Assembly (NCBI RefSeq): GCF_037031225.1
Contig: NZ_JAYEZN010000001.1
Location: forward strand, 930,001-994,000
Source of the DNA: Halorientalis sp. LT38
Lineage (GTDB): Archaea; Halobacteriota; Halobacteria; Halobacteriales; Haloarculaceae
Length of the DNA: 64,000 bases
Direction of reading: 5' to 3'
Position numbers and translations under genes: made by a program. Positions within the stretch are counted from its first letter, which is position 1. Each line of letters starts with the position of its first letter. This document shows positions 18,431 to 25,784 of this stretch, one piece after another. A model generated the notes under the pieces. The model was not told the origin of the DNA and searched no databases. It worked only from the letters and a program-made list of their open reading frames with translations.

Positions 18431-18627
18431 TATCGACCGCCCCCGACTATACTTAACAAGGTAATCGCGATGATTGCTAATACACCAACATAAACAACGA
18501 GCGTGATACCGCTCTCCATGAGGCCCGTTACTGTTGATGCGTTTGCTCCGTTCAGAATAGCAATAACCCCAACGCCTACAATCAGCATGACACCAGCGAC
18601 GATCAATTCACCTATGTCGGCAGTCAT
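18430..18627 (-). CDS. Tiny two-helix membrane protein of the element
   Basis: A 65-residue protein, almost wholly hydrophobic, with two helices (about 4-25 and 37-58) separated by a short polar loop (NGANASTVTG). The ATG at 18627 is preceded by a TATA-like ATTTTATC at 18648-18655, about 25 nt upstream, fitting a leaderless message that also carries the 81-residue gene. No family is recognised. Confidence 0.6.
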   Translation of the reverse strand: MTADIGELIVAGVMLIVGVGVIAILNGANASTVTGLMESGITLVVYVGVLAIIAITLLSIVGGGR

Positions 18628-18764
18628 TACCAAATTACATCACTGAATGATAAAATGGCTTTCGTCGCCATTTGAGAACCGAGTTGAGATAATTTTCAAG
18701 TGGCTGAGACCGTCTTAGGTTGACTACTCACCCTCAAACAATTGCGCGCTTTTGAACTATGTAG

Positions 18765-19124
18765 CTACCTAAATCTGCGTAGATACTTCGTGACGGTCTC
18801 TGTTTTCACGTCCATTGTCTCCGCAATTTCATCCTTAGAAAATTCGTGAACACCGTGGAGAAATGTTGAAATGGCAGGATTCCCGTCAATAGCAACTTCA
18901 ATAGGGATCAAACCCTCATCTATTTCCAATCGAGGATTGTCGTATTTTTCAAATATATGAGCCAATGATCTTGCAGTACTGTATCTATCTTTTTCCACTT
19001 CGATTCCATCGATAGATTCCACCACAAAAGGTGGCGCACCCCAGTCTCGGAGTCCTTCGCGTCTAATGATTTCAGCTTCAATCACCGTTCCGTTATCGTA
19101 CTCTTTGAAGATATCTCGGCTCAT
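18765..19124 (-). CDS. Element-encoded HTH regulator candidate
   Basis: A 119-residue protein. The last 25 residues (FSKDEIAETMDVKTETVTKYLRRFR) form a clear helix-turn-helix of the type found in small haloarchaeal plasmid and provirus regulators. The first 90 residues are not assigned. I start at MSRDIFKEYD (ATG 19124) rather than the GTG 18 nt upstream. Lower GC and codon use differ from the chromosomal neighbours and fit the element. Confidence 0.65.
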   Translation of the reverse strand: MSRDIFKEYDNGTVIEAEIIRREGLRDWGAPPFVVESIDGIEVEKDRYSTARSLAHIFEKYDNPRLEIDEGLIPIEVAIDGNPAISTFLHGVHEFSKDEIAETMDVKTETVTKYLRRFR

Positions 19125-19438
19125 GTCGTATTTAAGGTTCACAAATTGTCCGAAGCGAAAGTTCTTGACGATTCCCCTCCTCGGCTAAATCACGTTCACG
19201 GGAAAGCGGGCTCCTGGCCCGTGAGAGAATGTAGTACAGGTCGTAGTGACATCCCTGTCGCTCGTGAACGTAGATCGGACGCAGAAAGGGATGCTGGCCC
19301 TGAGACGCACAGCATCCCATTGCACACCCATCGGCCACCGAAGTAACCCGATGCCCGAAAGGTTGGTTGACTCATTTACACTGAGTCAACCTGACTCCTT
19401 CGGTCGGGAAGCTCGGTGGGATACGAATAGAGGCATCC
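19125..19438. other. Divergent control region inside the element
   Basis: This 314-bp stretch lies between the minus-strand HTH gene and the plus-strand nuclease-like gene and should hold both promoters. It contains the 10-bp inverted repeat at 19365-19391. The short frames in it look random. Confidence 0.5.
19365..19391. promoter_or_regulatory. Perfect inverted repeat, candidate operator
   Basis: GGTTGACTCA and TGAGTCAACC form a perfect 10-bp dyad around a 7-nt spacer, ending 47 bp before the nuclease-like gene and just upstream of a weak TATA-like ATACGAATAG (19421-19430). A dimeric repressor site is likely. The element's HTH or ribbon-helix-helix protein would be the obvious candidate to bind it. 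Confidence 0.5.
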
Positions 19439-19993
19439 ATGTCCACAGAGAAACGCGAACCCGACCGAAGCGACGTACAGCCCGCAACCGAACCAGCACC
19501 GACACCCCTGGTTTCAGCCGCTCAGTTCTCTCTCGATCAGTTTCCTCTACATCACGTAGAGCAAAATCGGTTATATCCACTACGGGAACACGCTGCCCGT
19601 ATTGCAGACACCACCACTGGGACAACAGAGAACTTCCTAACTGGCCTCATTGGTGAGGACGCCGTCGCACACCACCTCGGTATCGAACAACGTCTGAACA
19701 CCGAAGTGTACGCCGATGGTGGGGATGGTGGAGTCGACCTAACCTATCGAGGGGCCACTATTGACGTGAAAACAGTTGGTCGACACCGCTCGAATCCTGC
19801 CCTGACTGTCGATGCATACGAACCACTGACGGCAGACTACTACGTATTGGCCAGTCGTATCGGGAAGGTGGATTGCCGACTGATTGGGTACGTCCCTCGG
19901 TGGTTCGTCGTCAATGCACCGATACAGTACCACAATGGCGATCCATACCATTTCGTCGACCAGGAGTTTCTTTTCCCCTTCGCACCACGGTAA
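19439..19993 (+). CDS. PD-(D/E)XK nuclease-like protein
   Basis: A 184-residue protein. After a 60-residue polar N-terminus comes a region with GEDAVAHHLG (Glu73), GVDLTYRGATIDVKT (Asp100, Asp109-Val-Lys111) and a hydrophobic strand-rich tail (YYVLASRIG, LIGYVPRWFV). This Glu...Asp...DxK pattern is the catalytic core of the restriction-endonuclease-like fold. It could cut DNA for element mobility, exclusion of competitors or repair. There is no methyltransferase partner nearby. Family assignment is by pattern only. Confidence 0.6.
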   Translation: MSTEKREPDRSDVQPATEPAPTPLVSAAQFSLDQFPLHHVEQNRLYPLREHAARIADTTTGTTENFLTGLIGEDAVAHHLGIEQRLNTEVYADGGDGGVDLTYRGATIDVKTVGRHRSNPALTVDAYEPLTADYYVLASRIGKVDCRLIGYVPRWFVVNAPIQYHNGDPYHFVDQEFLFPFAPR

Positions 19994-20792
19994 TCGAGAG
20001 CTTTTGACGTTTCCCGCATTAGTCCACTTCTATCCCATGAGTCATGACTGAGTTAGATCCTGCAAATACGGATGAACGGGCCACTACAACCCCTCTATTC
20101 TGGTGACGTCTGGATGTTCCAAGAGTGTGCCATGACCCACGTAGGAAATACCACAATCGAATGATTGGATTGGTGTGCTGTGAGCGGTCGGTTCGGGGGA
20201 GGTTCTCGGCGTTGCGGTCAGAGACACGCAACGCCTGCGCTTTCCTCCCCACGAACACGACACGCTCGATTCAACTCCCTGAATAGGATAGTGAGTGGGG
20301 GAAAGGTTAGTTCTCAAATTCTGCTCTCAGTACCCTCATGGACACGATTACGAAGGGGATGGATATACTGTACATAGGTGGAGGGCATCCCCTCCAACGT
20401 CCGTAGCCAATTTATTTCAGGGGGTATCCCCCCATGGTCACGGTTGTCTCATGATCAATCCTCAATCCTGCCTCGGCCAATTTCACAAAAATTTTCGAGA
20501 TCGCGAGAACCAGTTGGATAAATGGACGATAAGCAGCATCGGCTCATCTGGGACAATGCCTACTGTCCCAAAGAGAGTGGATCAATTGGCCCCGATATTG
20601 CATTGTACATCAAATAACATACATATTAATATATCTTATAGGTGGTCCCGAAAGTCATTACTAAGATGCAGACTTCACGATCTGGGCGGAGTATTCAGGA
20701 CTCACTATCATTCCATGATCCACGTTCAGAATGTACAATAGGCGCCCAATTCTTCCTCCTACACCACTCAAGCTGAACCGCGAATTAAACTG

Positions 20793-20823
20793 AGGGGGAA
20801 ACATCCTGTAAACTCAGAATCGA
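20793..20823 (+). repeat. 31-bp direct repeat, copy 1
   Basis: Starts GAGGGGGAAACATCCTGTA and ends AGAATCG. It matches 21248-21278 at 29 of 31 positions in the same orientation, 455 bp apart. Both copies are in the non-coding part of the element. Confidence 0.7.
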
Positions 20824-20955
20824 CTCTAAGGTTACTCAGACATACGTAGCGTAATTTCTCCCGAATCTCCCTCATCACGATGTTACCCCAAGAAATTGGA
20901 ACCCAACATCAATTTCTCGACCACCTCCTTCTAATCCCCATCCTCCTTCTTCCCT

Positions 20956-20985
20956 AACACCCAAACGGGTGTTTTACCAGTAAAA
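20956..20985. other. Two overlapping dyads (AACACCC/GGGTGTT and TTTTAC/GTAAAA)
   Basis: The first dyad has a 7-bp stem with a 4-nt loop and runs into a T-tract; the second, TTTTAC-CA-GTAAAA, begins within that T-tract. Either a terminator-like structure or a protein-binding site. Confidence 0.4.
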
Positions 20986-21011
20986 ATAGATGCGAGTGAA
21001 CGACGACCGCA

Positions 21012-21069
21012 GTACCCCCGAAGGAGGGTTACACGAACGTAGTGAGTGTAACCCGACTGAGTGGGGTAC
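21012..21069. other. Nested stem-loop with GAACGTAGTGA loop
   Basis: An inner perfect stem GGGTTACAC (21026-21034) / GTGTAACCC (21046-21054) encloses the 11-nt loop GAACGTAGTGA. An outer stem GTACCCC (21012-21018) / GGGGTAC (21063-21069) encloses the whole. The loop matches hairpins at 60856-60882 and 32411-32443 although the stems differ. Confidence 0.55.
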
Positions 21070-21247
21070 AAGGGAGGAGTGAACGAGCATTATTGTACTC
21101 AAACTCTTCTATTGTATCTGAATTTCAGATAATTTACACACTCTGAGCCGTCAAGGAATGATACAGAGTCCAGAGTTACCTGAGAGAGGGATCAGAGTGT
21201 TCCACAGACCGACATAGCGTACATTTTGAGGGATTGGATACGGAACC

Positions 21248-21278
21248 GAGGGGGAAACATCCTGTATACTAAGAATCG
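21248..21278 (+). repeat. 31-bp direct repeat, copy 2
   Basis: The second copy of the motif at 20793-20823, with two substitutions. It lies 55 bp from the end of the ribbon-helix-helix gene. Confidence 0.7.
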
Positions 21279-21333
21279 GTGCAAAAGGTGTGAGATGGGG
21301 AGTATAGTGGAGAATTTTGAAAAGGGGTTCCCC

Positions 21334-21471
21334 TCACTCGAATTGGTCGATTAACATTGATCGAAGGACCTCCGACTTGGAGGAGTAACTGGTACTGGGA
21401 GACTCTGCAACTTCTTCGACGTGCTCAACGATATGATAGGGAAGTCGAGTAGCAATTGGCGTCGTCGACAT
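21334..21471 (-). CDS. Ribbon-helix-helix DNA-binding protein
   Basis: A 45-residue protein. The N-terminal strand (TPIATRLPYHIVEHVEEVAE) and the following helix (KSEVLRSMLIDQF) fit the CopG/ribbon-helix-helix fold used by plasmid copy-number repressors and antitoxins. I start at MSTTPIATRL; a T-rich TATA-like stretch (TTTTTACCT) lies about 25 nt upstream. It lies downstream of the 85-residue membrane gene and integrase on the same strand and is a plausible regulator of the element. Confidence 0.7.
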   Translation of the reverse strand: MSTTPIATRLPYHIVEHVEEVAESPSTSYSSKSEVLRSMLIDQFE

Positions 21472-21529
21472 GGTTACTTGTTCGGTTCTCTTAGGTAAAA
21501 ATGTAACGTTCAGGAATCTGAGACAACTG

Positions 21530-21787
21530 CTACTGGAGGTCAACAACTATTCCAACAATTACGAGAATCCCACCACCGACGATGATCGGCGCACGGAAGT
21601 CGTTGTCTTCCTCACGGGTCACTTCCTCGTAGCCTCCGACTTTGCAGTTCCCTGGATTCGAGCCAGGCTCAACACACTCCCCCTCTGTGCTGGCTACTGT
21701 ATCAGGTAACATTAGCCCCGTTGTCAGAAGTACCAATCCAAGCAGGAATATCAGAGTGCCTTGGGTAATATCCATGTGTATCCTCAT
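21530..21787 (-). CDS. Small membrane protein of the element
   Basis: An 85-residue protein with hydrophobic segments at about 9-28 and 66-82 and a polar middle that contains two cysteines (GECVEPGSNPGNCKVGG), possibly an exported disulfide loop. No family is recognised. ATG codons at 21787 and 21775 are both possible starts. It lies between the integrase and the ribbon-helix-helix gene. Confidence 0.55.
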   Translation of the reverse strand: MRIHMDITQGTLIFLLGLVLLTTGLMLPDTVASTEGECVEPGSNPGNCKVGGYEEVTREEDNDFRAPIIVGGGILVIVGIVVDLQ

Positions 21788-21957
21788 TCAGTGATCCAAG
21801 AAAGGATCTTCCTTTGACACATTGGTCAGCGGGTGAGTCTGGAATGGGAACATACCCTTCCTCACCCCACCAGTTGTCTCAACAGCAGGTGTCCAAACGG
21901 GTTCTATCGATACAGTAATGGTCTCAAATCGACAGCCCTCTTGGTATCCACCCATCA

Positions 21958-23061
21958 TTATTCGAAGAAGCTCCGCCGTGTCTCCATTCGTTCCTTCTCA
22001 CTACGAGCGTCGTAGTGCTTGTTCAAGACGTCCTCCCCGACGTCTGCACGGTCAGAGATGGCACGTACTGGTGTTTCTTCGTTCAACAGGAAGGATATTG
22101 CACCCCGTCGGACCTCATGGGGTGAATGGGTCGACGGACACTGTGCGGCCAAATGTACCTTCTGCTTGGCTTCACAGGACTCTGGATTACGATTGTGGGG
22201 ACAATCGTCACCCCGCTGGCAAGGACGGGTCCACCGATACACTGCCCGTCGGATAGTCGATCCGCCAGCCCGTCCCCGATTGGTTACGAACAGAGGGTTT
22301 CGGCCATGCTCGTCAGAGGTATCGGGACGGTTGTGTTCAATGTAGTCTGCGAGCGTCTCACTCGTCCGTGGATCGAGCGCAAGCAATCGTTCGGCCCGTT
22401 GCCCATTCTTCAGTGGTGTACCCGTCTTGGGCCGATGACGGACAGCCAGGGTCCGATCTTCGCTATCGAAGTCCTCGACGTCGAACGTTCGAACGGTCCC
22501 GACACGTACCGCCGTCACCCATAGCAGTCGGATCAGGGCATGGTCACGGGATGCATACTGGAACTTCCGTAGGTGTTCGAGGACAATGTCGGCCACTTCC
22601 TCCTGTAGACGTCCATCCCGTACTTTGCGTTCGACTTCGGGCATCCTGATACGGTCCCCCAGCCCGACAGGGGCCGCTTCGATTGACTCTGCGAAGCGAA
22701 TGAACTGTCGGAGCGTCCCCAGTTGGGAACGCAGTGTATTGCCGCTCACCTCCTGTCGTCGGTCCATCCGAAACTCGTGAAGGTCACGGCCTCTAAGGTC
22801 GGCCACTGCATCGACGTCGTTCTCTCCGCACCAATCTACGAACCGTTCGATGACATAGCGATGGGACCGACGGGTTTTCTCGGCTAAGTCCGTCTCCCGT
22901 TCGGACAAATAGAGGTCGAGAACGGTGCTTGGTTGGATTCGATCCAGATCACTAACCCGCTGTTGTGACTTGTCGGGGTGATTGCGACTCCCTTCTACCG
23001 AAGAAGTGGTGTTGTTTTGCCGTCGGTGTGAACCGTCGTCTTGGTCGGTGTCTGCGTCCAT
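21958..23061 (-). CDS. Tyrosine recombinase/integrase
   Basis: A 367-residue integrase. The SAM-like core-binding domain spans about residues 44-130; the catalytic domain follows with Arg186 (TAVRVGTVR), Lys212, the H-x-x-R box PHEVRRG (His315, Arg318) and Tyr350 (NKHYDARS). A Cys/His cluster (Cys281, Cys287, His289, Cys296) sits before the HxxR box, as in several haloarchaeal provirus and plasmid integrases. The gene ends inside the element and starts about 118 bp from the right attachment repeat, overlapped by the inverted arm motif, so its product may control its own promoter. ATG 23076 is an alternative start. Confidence 0.9.
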   Translation of the reverse strand: MDADTDQDDGSHRRQNNTTSSVEGSRNHPDKSQQRVSDLDRIQPSTVLDLYLSERETDLAEKTRRSHRYVIERFVDWCGENDVDAVADLRGRDLHEFRMDRRQEVSGNTLRSQLGTLRQFIRFAESIEAAPVGLGDRIRMPEVERKVRDGRLQEEVADIVLEHLRKFQYASRDHALIRLLWVTAVRVGTVRTFDVEDFDSEDRTLAVRHRPKTGTPLKNGQRAERLLALDPRTSETLADYIEHNRPDTSDEHGRNPLFVTNRGRAGGSTIRRAVYRWTRPCQRGDDCPHNRNPESCEAKQKVHLAAQCPSTHSPHEVRRGAISFLLNEETPVRAISDRADVGEDVLNKHYDARSEKERMETRRSFFE

Positions 23062-23066
23062 TATTG

Positions 23067-23109
23067 TCACCACCATACGGCGGCGACCCGCAGTCACCGA
23101 TGACTGAAT
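23067..23109 (-). repeat. Right arm inverted motif of the element
   Basis: On the minus strand it begins ATTCAGTC, contains CAGTCATCGGTGACTG and, 9 nt later, GCCGTATGGTGG: the mirror image of 18048-18090 in order and spacing. It is 70 bp inside the right junction and overlies the integrase start region. Confidence 0.65.
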
Positions 23110-23178
23110 CCTGCGTGGGAATCGGCGGTGTGTAACCGACGAACCTCACCCACTAATCACCCGACGTGAGGCGAGTCC

Positions 23179-23287
23179 CGTTACTCCGCAGCGATGACGT
23201 CGTCGATGCGGACGATCATCGTCGCGGCCTCGGTCGCGGACTCGACGGCTTCCTGCTTGACCGCGGCGGGGTCGAGGACGCCGTACT
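23179..23287. repeat. Right attachment repeat (attR)
   Basis: 109 bp matching 17861-17969 with one substitution. Here the sequence is in frame with the rest of the thermosome gene and supplies its last codons and stop. Left of it is element DNA; right of it the chromosomal gene continues. Confidence 0.9.
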
Positions 23288-24758
23288 CGACGGGGTCGCC
23301 GATGATGCCCGTCTGGCCCTCGGAGATGATGCCGGCGCGGCCCTCGCTGTCGAACTCGGCGCGCAGGTCGACCAGCGCGTCGATGGGGTCCATGCCGGTG
23401 TTGGCCGCGAGCGTGCGCGGGAGCACGTCGACGGCGTCGGCGAAGGCCTCGACGGCCAGCTGCTTGCGGCCCTCGATGCTCGCGGCCTCGTCGCGGATGT
23501 GGGCCGCGATGGCGATCTCCGCTGCGCCGGCGCCGGGGACGACGCCGCCCTCGTCCAGCGCGGCGGTCACGACGTCGAGCGCGTCGTTGAGCGCGCGTTC
23601 GAGCTCGTCGGTGACGTGTTCGGTCCCGCCGCGGGCGAAGACGGTGACGGCCTCTGCGGCCGCGCCGCCCTCGACGAAGGCGAGTTCGTCGTCGCCGAGC
23701 TTCTCGACGCGGACCTCGTCGGCCTGGCCGAGGTCGTCGCCCTCGAGGTCGTCGACGGAGCCCGCGCGGGAGGCGCCCGTCGCGGAGGCGATGGACTTGG
23801 CGTCGTCGTCGCCCACGCTCTCGAACGCGAGGATGCCGCGCTTGGCGAGGAACGCCTTCGCGCGGTCGGCGATGTCACCGGTGACGAAGAGGACCTTCGC
23901 GCCGGCGTTCTCGATGGCGTCGACGTAGCCGCGGAGTTCCTTCTCCTCGGCCTCGATGGCCTGGTCGAGCTGGTCGACCTCGGTGATGTTGTACTCGGCG
24001 TCGATGCTGGACTCCTTGAGGTCGACGTCGTTGTCGACGACGGCGATGGCGGCATCGCTCACGGAGCCGGGCATGTTCTCGTGTGCCGACTCTTCCTCGA
24101 CGATGACGCCCTCGACGAGTTCGGTCGCGGAGGACGACGAGCCGGTCTGGGTCCGGACGGTGATGTTGTCGCGGACGACGCCGGCGTCGGAGTCGACGTG
24201 CTGGACGGCGTCGACGACGGTCTGGGCGAGGGCGGCGGCGTTGACGTCGCCGGTGCCCTTGCCGGTCATGGAGGACTCGGCGACCGAGAGGAGGGTCTGC
24301 TCGTCGACGTCGGCGTCGAGCGTCTCGGCGTCGATGGACTCCTGGGCCAGTTCGGCGGCGGCGTGGTAGCCCTCGACGATGGTCGTCGGGTGGACGTCGT
24401 CGTCGAGGAGGTCCTCGGCCTGGCTGAGGAGTTCGCCGGCCAGCACGGAGGCGGTGGTGGTCCCGTCACCGACCTCGTCCTCCTGTGTCTGGGCGACTTC
24501 GACGATCATCTGGGCCGCCGGGTGTTCGATCTCCATCTCCTCGAGGATGGTCGCGCCGTCGTTCGTGATGACGACGTCACCGGCGTCGGAGACGAGCATC
24601 TTGTCCATCCCGCGGGGACCGAGCGTGGTCCGTACCGACTCGGAGATGGCCTTGCCCGCCGAAATGTTGGAGGTCTGTGCGTCTTTCCCCTCCGTCCGCT
24701 GGGAATCCTCGTTGAGAATGAACATGGGCTGGCCGCCCATCCGTCGCTGTTGACTCAT
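23181..24758 (-). CDS. Thermosome (group II chaperonin) subunit
   Basis: A 525-residue chaperonin subunit that forms the double-ring ATP-driven folding machine. Motifs are [21 protein letters not shown], the ATPase loop [15 protein letters not shown] and [16 protein letters not shown]. The start [18 protein letters not shown] is standard, and a strong TATA box precedes it. The C-terminal 35 or so codons lie within the element-borne repeat, so the present C-terminus was delivered by the integrated element. Which paralogue (alpha, beta or gamma) it is cannot be settled here. Confidence 0.95.
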   Translation of the reverse strand: MSQQRRMGGQPMFILNEDSQRTEGKDAQTSNISAGKAISESVRTTLGPRGMDKMLVSDAGDVVITNDGATILEEMEIEHPAAQMIVEVAQTQEDEVGDGTTTASVLAGELLSQAEDLLDDDVHPTTIVEGYHAAAELAQESIDAETLDADVDEQTLLSVAESSMTGKGTGDVNAAALAQTVVDAVQHVDSDAGVVRDNITVRTQTGSSSSATELVEGVIVEEESAHENMPGSVSDAAIAVVDNDVDLKESSIDAEYNITEVDQLDQAIEAEEKELRGYVDAIENAGAKVLFVTGDIADRAKAFLAKRGILAFESVGDDDAKSIASATGASRAGSVDDLEGDDLGQADEVRVEKLGDDELAFVEGGAAAEAVTVFARGGTEHVTDELERALNDALDVVTAALDEGGVVPGAGAAEIAIAAHIRDEAASIEGRKQLAVEAFADAVDVLPRTLAANTGMDPIDALVDLRAEFDSEGRAGIISEGQTGIIGDPVEYGVLDPAAVKQEAVESATEAATMIVRIDDVIAAE

Positions 24759-24785
24759 ATTCACTAATGAGGTGGTCAGCGGTTC

Positions 24786-24794
24786 TATATAAAA
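24786..24794 (-). promoter_or_regulatory. TATA box of the thermosome gene
   Basis: The minus strand reads TTTATATAG about 32 nt before the ATG at 24758, a near-consensus archaeal TATA box expected of a highly expressed chaperonin gene. Confidence 0.65.
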
Positions 24795-24907
24795 CTTGCT
24801 ATCGGGAGAAAGCGAGAGACGGGGACCGGATGGGGATCGACCCGGTGACGGGGGCCGGGCCCGGCGGGCCCGCCGCGTCGAAATCGACTGGCAACCGGCG
24901 GGCAACC

Positions 24908-24916
24908 GTTATTAAC
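24908..24916 (+). promoter_or_regulatory. TATA box of the amidohydrolase gene
   Basis: GTTATTAAC is centred 28 nt before the ATG at 24940, fitting leaderless transcription. It is divergent from the thermosome promoter. Confidence 0.5.
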
Positions 24917-24939
24917 GGGCCGTCCGTTGCGGGCGATGG

Positions 24940-25761
24940 ATGCTGGAACTGGAACACGAGTTCCGCGTCGTCGACGTCCACGCTTGCCTGGAACCCGAGG
25001 AGTCCCGGCGGCCGGACGGCCGGACCGGTGACCCCGAGACCATCGAGCGGGAGATGCACCAGGCCGGCGTCGTCCGGTCGGTGGTGTTCCCCGGCCCCCG
25101 CGACGGCAGCTACCTCAAGGTCAACAACGCCGTCGCCCGGATGAGCGTGGGCCGTTCGTTCGTCGCTTTCGCCCGGATCAACGGGGCCAGGGACGCGGGC
25201 ACGGGGCCGACCTCGCGGCTCCGCAACCTCGCGGCCTCCCGTGACGACCGCCATACCTCCCCCGAAGACGTCGAGCAGTACGCCTACGACGACCGCTTCG
25301 CGGGCTTCAAACTCCACCCCGCGGTCGACGGCCTGCCCGACGAGGCGGTGCTGGAACGCCTCGCACAGGTGGGCCTGCCCGTCCTCGTCCACGGCGGTCG
25401 GGAGTTCCCGCCCGCAGCCATCGCGGAACACCTGCTGGACTACGAGTTCCCGGTCGTCGTCGAGCACTTCGGCGGGTACCCGCTCGACCACGACCTGATC
25501 GCCGACGGCATCGGCCTGCTCGACCGCTGGGAGTCCTGCTTTCTCGATACGAGTTTCGTCCGCTTTCGCACGCCGCTCGAACAGGCCATCATGGAACACC
25601 CCGACCGGATCTGCTTCGGCAGCGGCGCGCCCGCCACCCACCCGGACGTGGGTGTGATGGAGATCCTGACGCTGGACGTCCCCGAAGACGCGATGCGGAA
25701 GGTCTTCTCGAAGAACCCCTCGCGAGTCGTTCCGGAACTCGGCCCCTCCGGTGGGGAGTGA
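24940..25761 (+). CDS. Amidohydrolase-family (Amidohydro_2-like) protein
   Basis: A 273-residue TIM-barrel hydrolase candidate. Conserved positions visible are VVDVHACLEP (the N-terminal metal motif, with Cys where HxH is usual), FKLHPAVDG, VLVHGGREFP, VVEHFGGYPLDH and FGSGAPATHP. The change of the HxH histidine to Cys may alter metal binding. It is divergent from the thermosome gene. The substrate is not predictable. Confidence 0.7.
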   Translation: MLELEHEFRVVDVHACLEPEESRRPDGRTGDPETIEREMHQAGVVRSVVFPGPRDGSYLKVNNAVARMSVGRSFVAFARINGARDAGTGPTSRLRNLAASRDDRHTSPEDVEQYAYDDRFAGFKLHPAVDGLPDEAVLERLAQVGLPVLVHGGREFPPAAIAEHLLDYEFPVVVEHFGGYPLDHDLIADGIGLLDRWESCFLDTSFVRFRTPLEQAIMEHPDRICFGSGAPATHPDVGVMEILTLDVPEDAMRKVFSKNPSRVVPELGPSGGE

Positions 25762-25784
25762 GCGAGGCGTGCGAGAATCCCCGG

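Larger units (their letters stand above)
19994..21333. other. 1.3-kb non-coding region with hairpins and a repeated motif
   Basis: No frame here looks like a protein; the longest (20295-20741) has no family features. The stretch is AT-rich and holds several dyads: 20380-20395 (GGAGGG/CCCTCC), 20420-20432 (GGGGG/CCCCC), overlapping dyads at 20956-20985, and a nested dyad at 21012-21069. A 31-bp motif occurs twice (20793-20823 and 21248-21278). It could hold a replication origin, a non-coding RNA or decayed genes. Confidence 0.45.
17970..23178. mobile_element. Integrative element inserted in the thermosome gene 3' end
   Basis: About 5.2 kb between two copies of the thermosome 3' end. The base composition is clearly more AT-rich than the flanks. 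An integrase gene lies beside the right junction and is transcribed into the element. Other cargo is a ribbon-helix-helix protein, an HTH protein, a nuclease-like protein and three tiny membrane proteins. Inverted motifs occur near both ends (18048-18090 and 23067-23109). No Rep, capsid, spike or partition gene is recognised, so it may be a cryptic integrative element, a satellite of another element, or a reduced provirus. Confidence 0.88.

Noticed and set aside
20295-20741. 148-codon frame in the element's non-coding region
   Set aside because: Its composition is odd (many Ser, His, Cys), no motif or fold is visible, and it crosses two G:C-rich hairpins.
17970-23178. Reading the element as a complete pleolipovirus-like provirus
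   Set aside because: The integrase and small DNA-binding proteins would fit, but no spike protein, rolling-circle Rep or packaging-type ATPase gene can be found.
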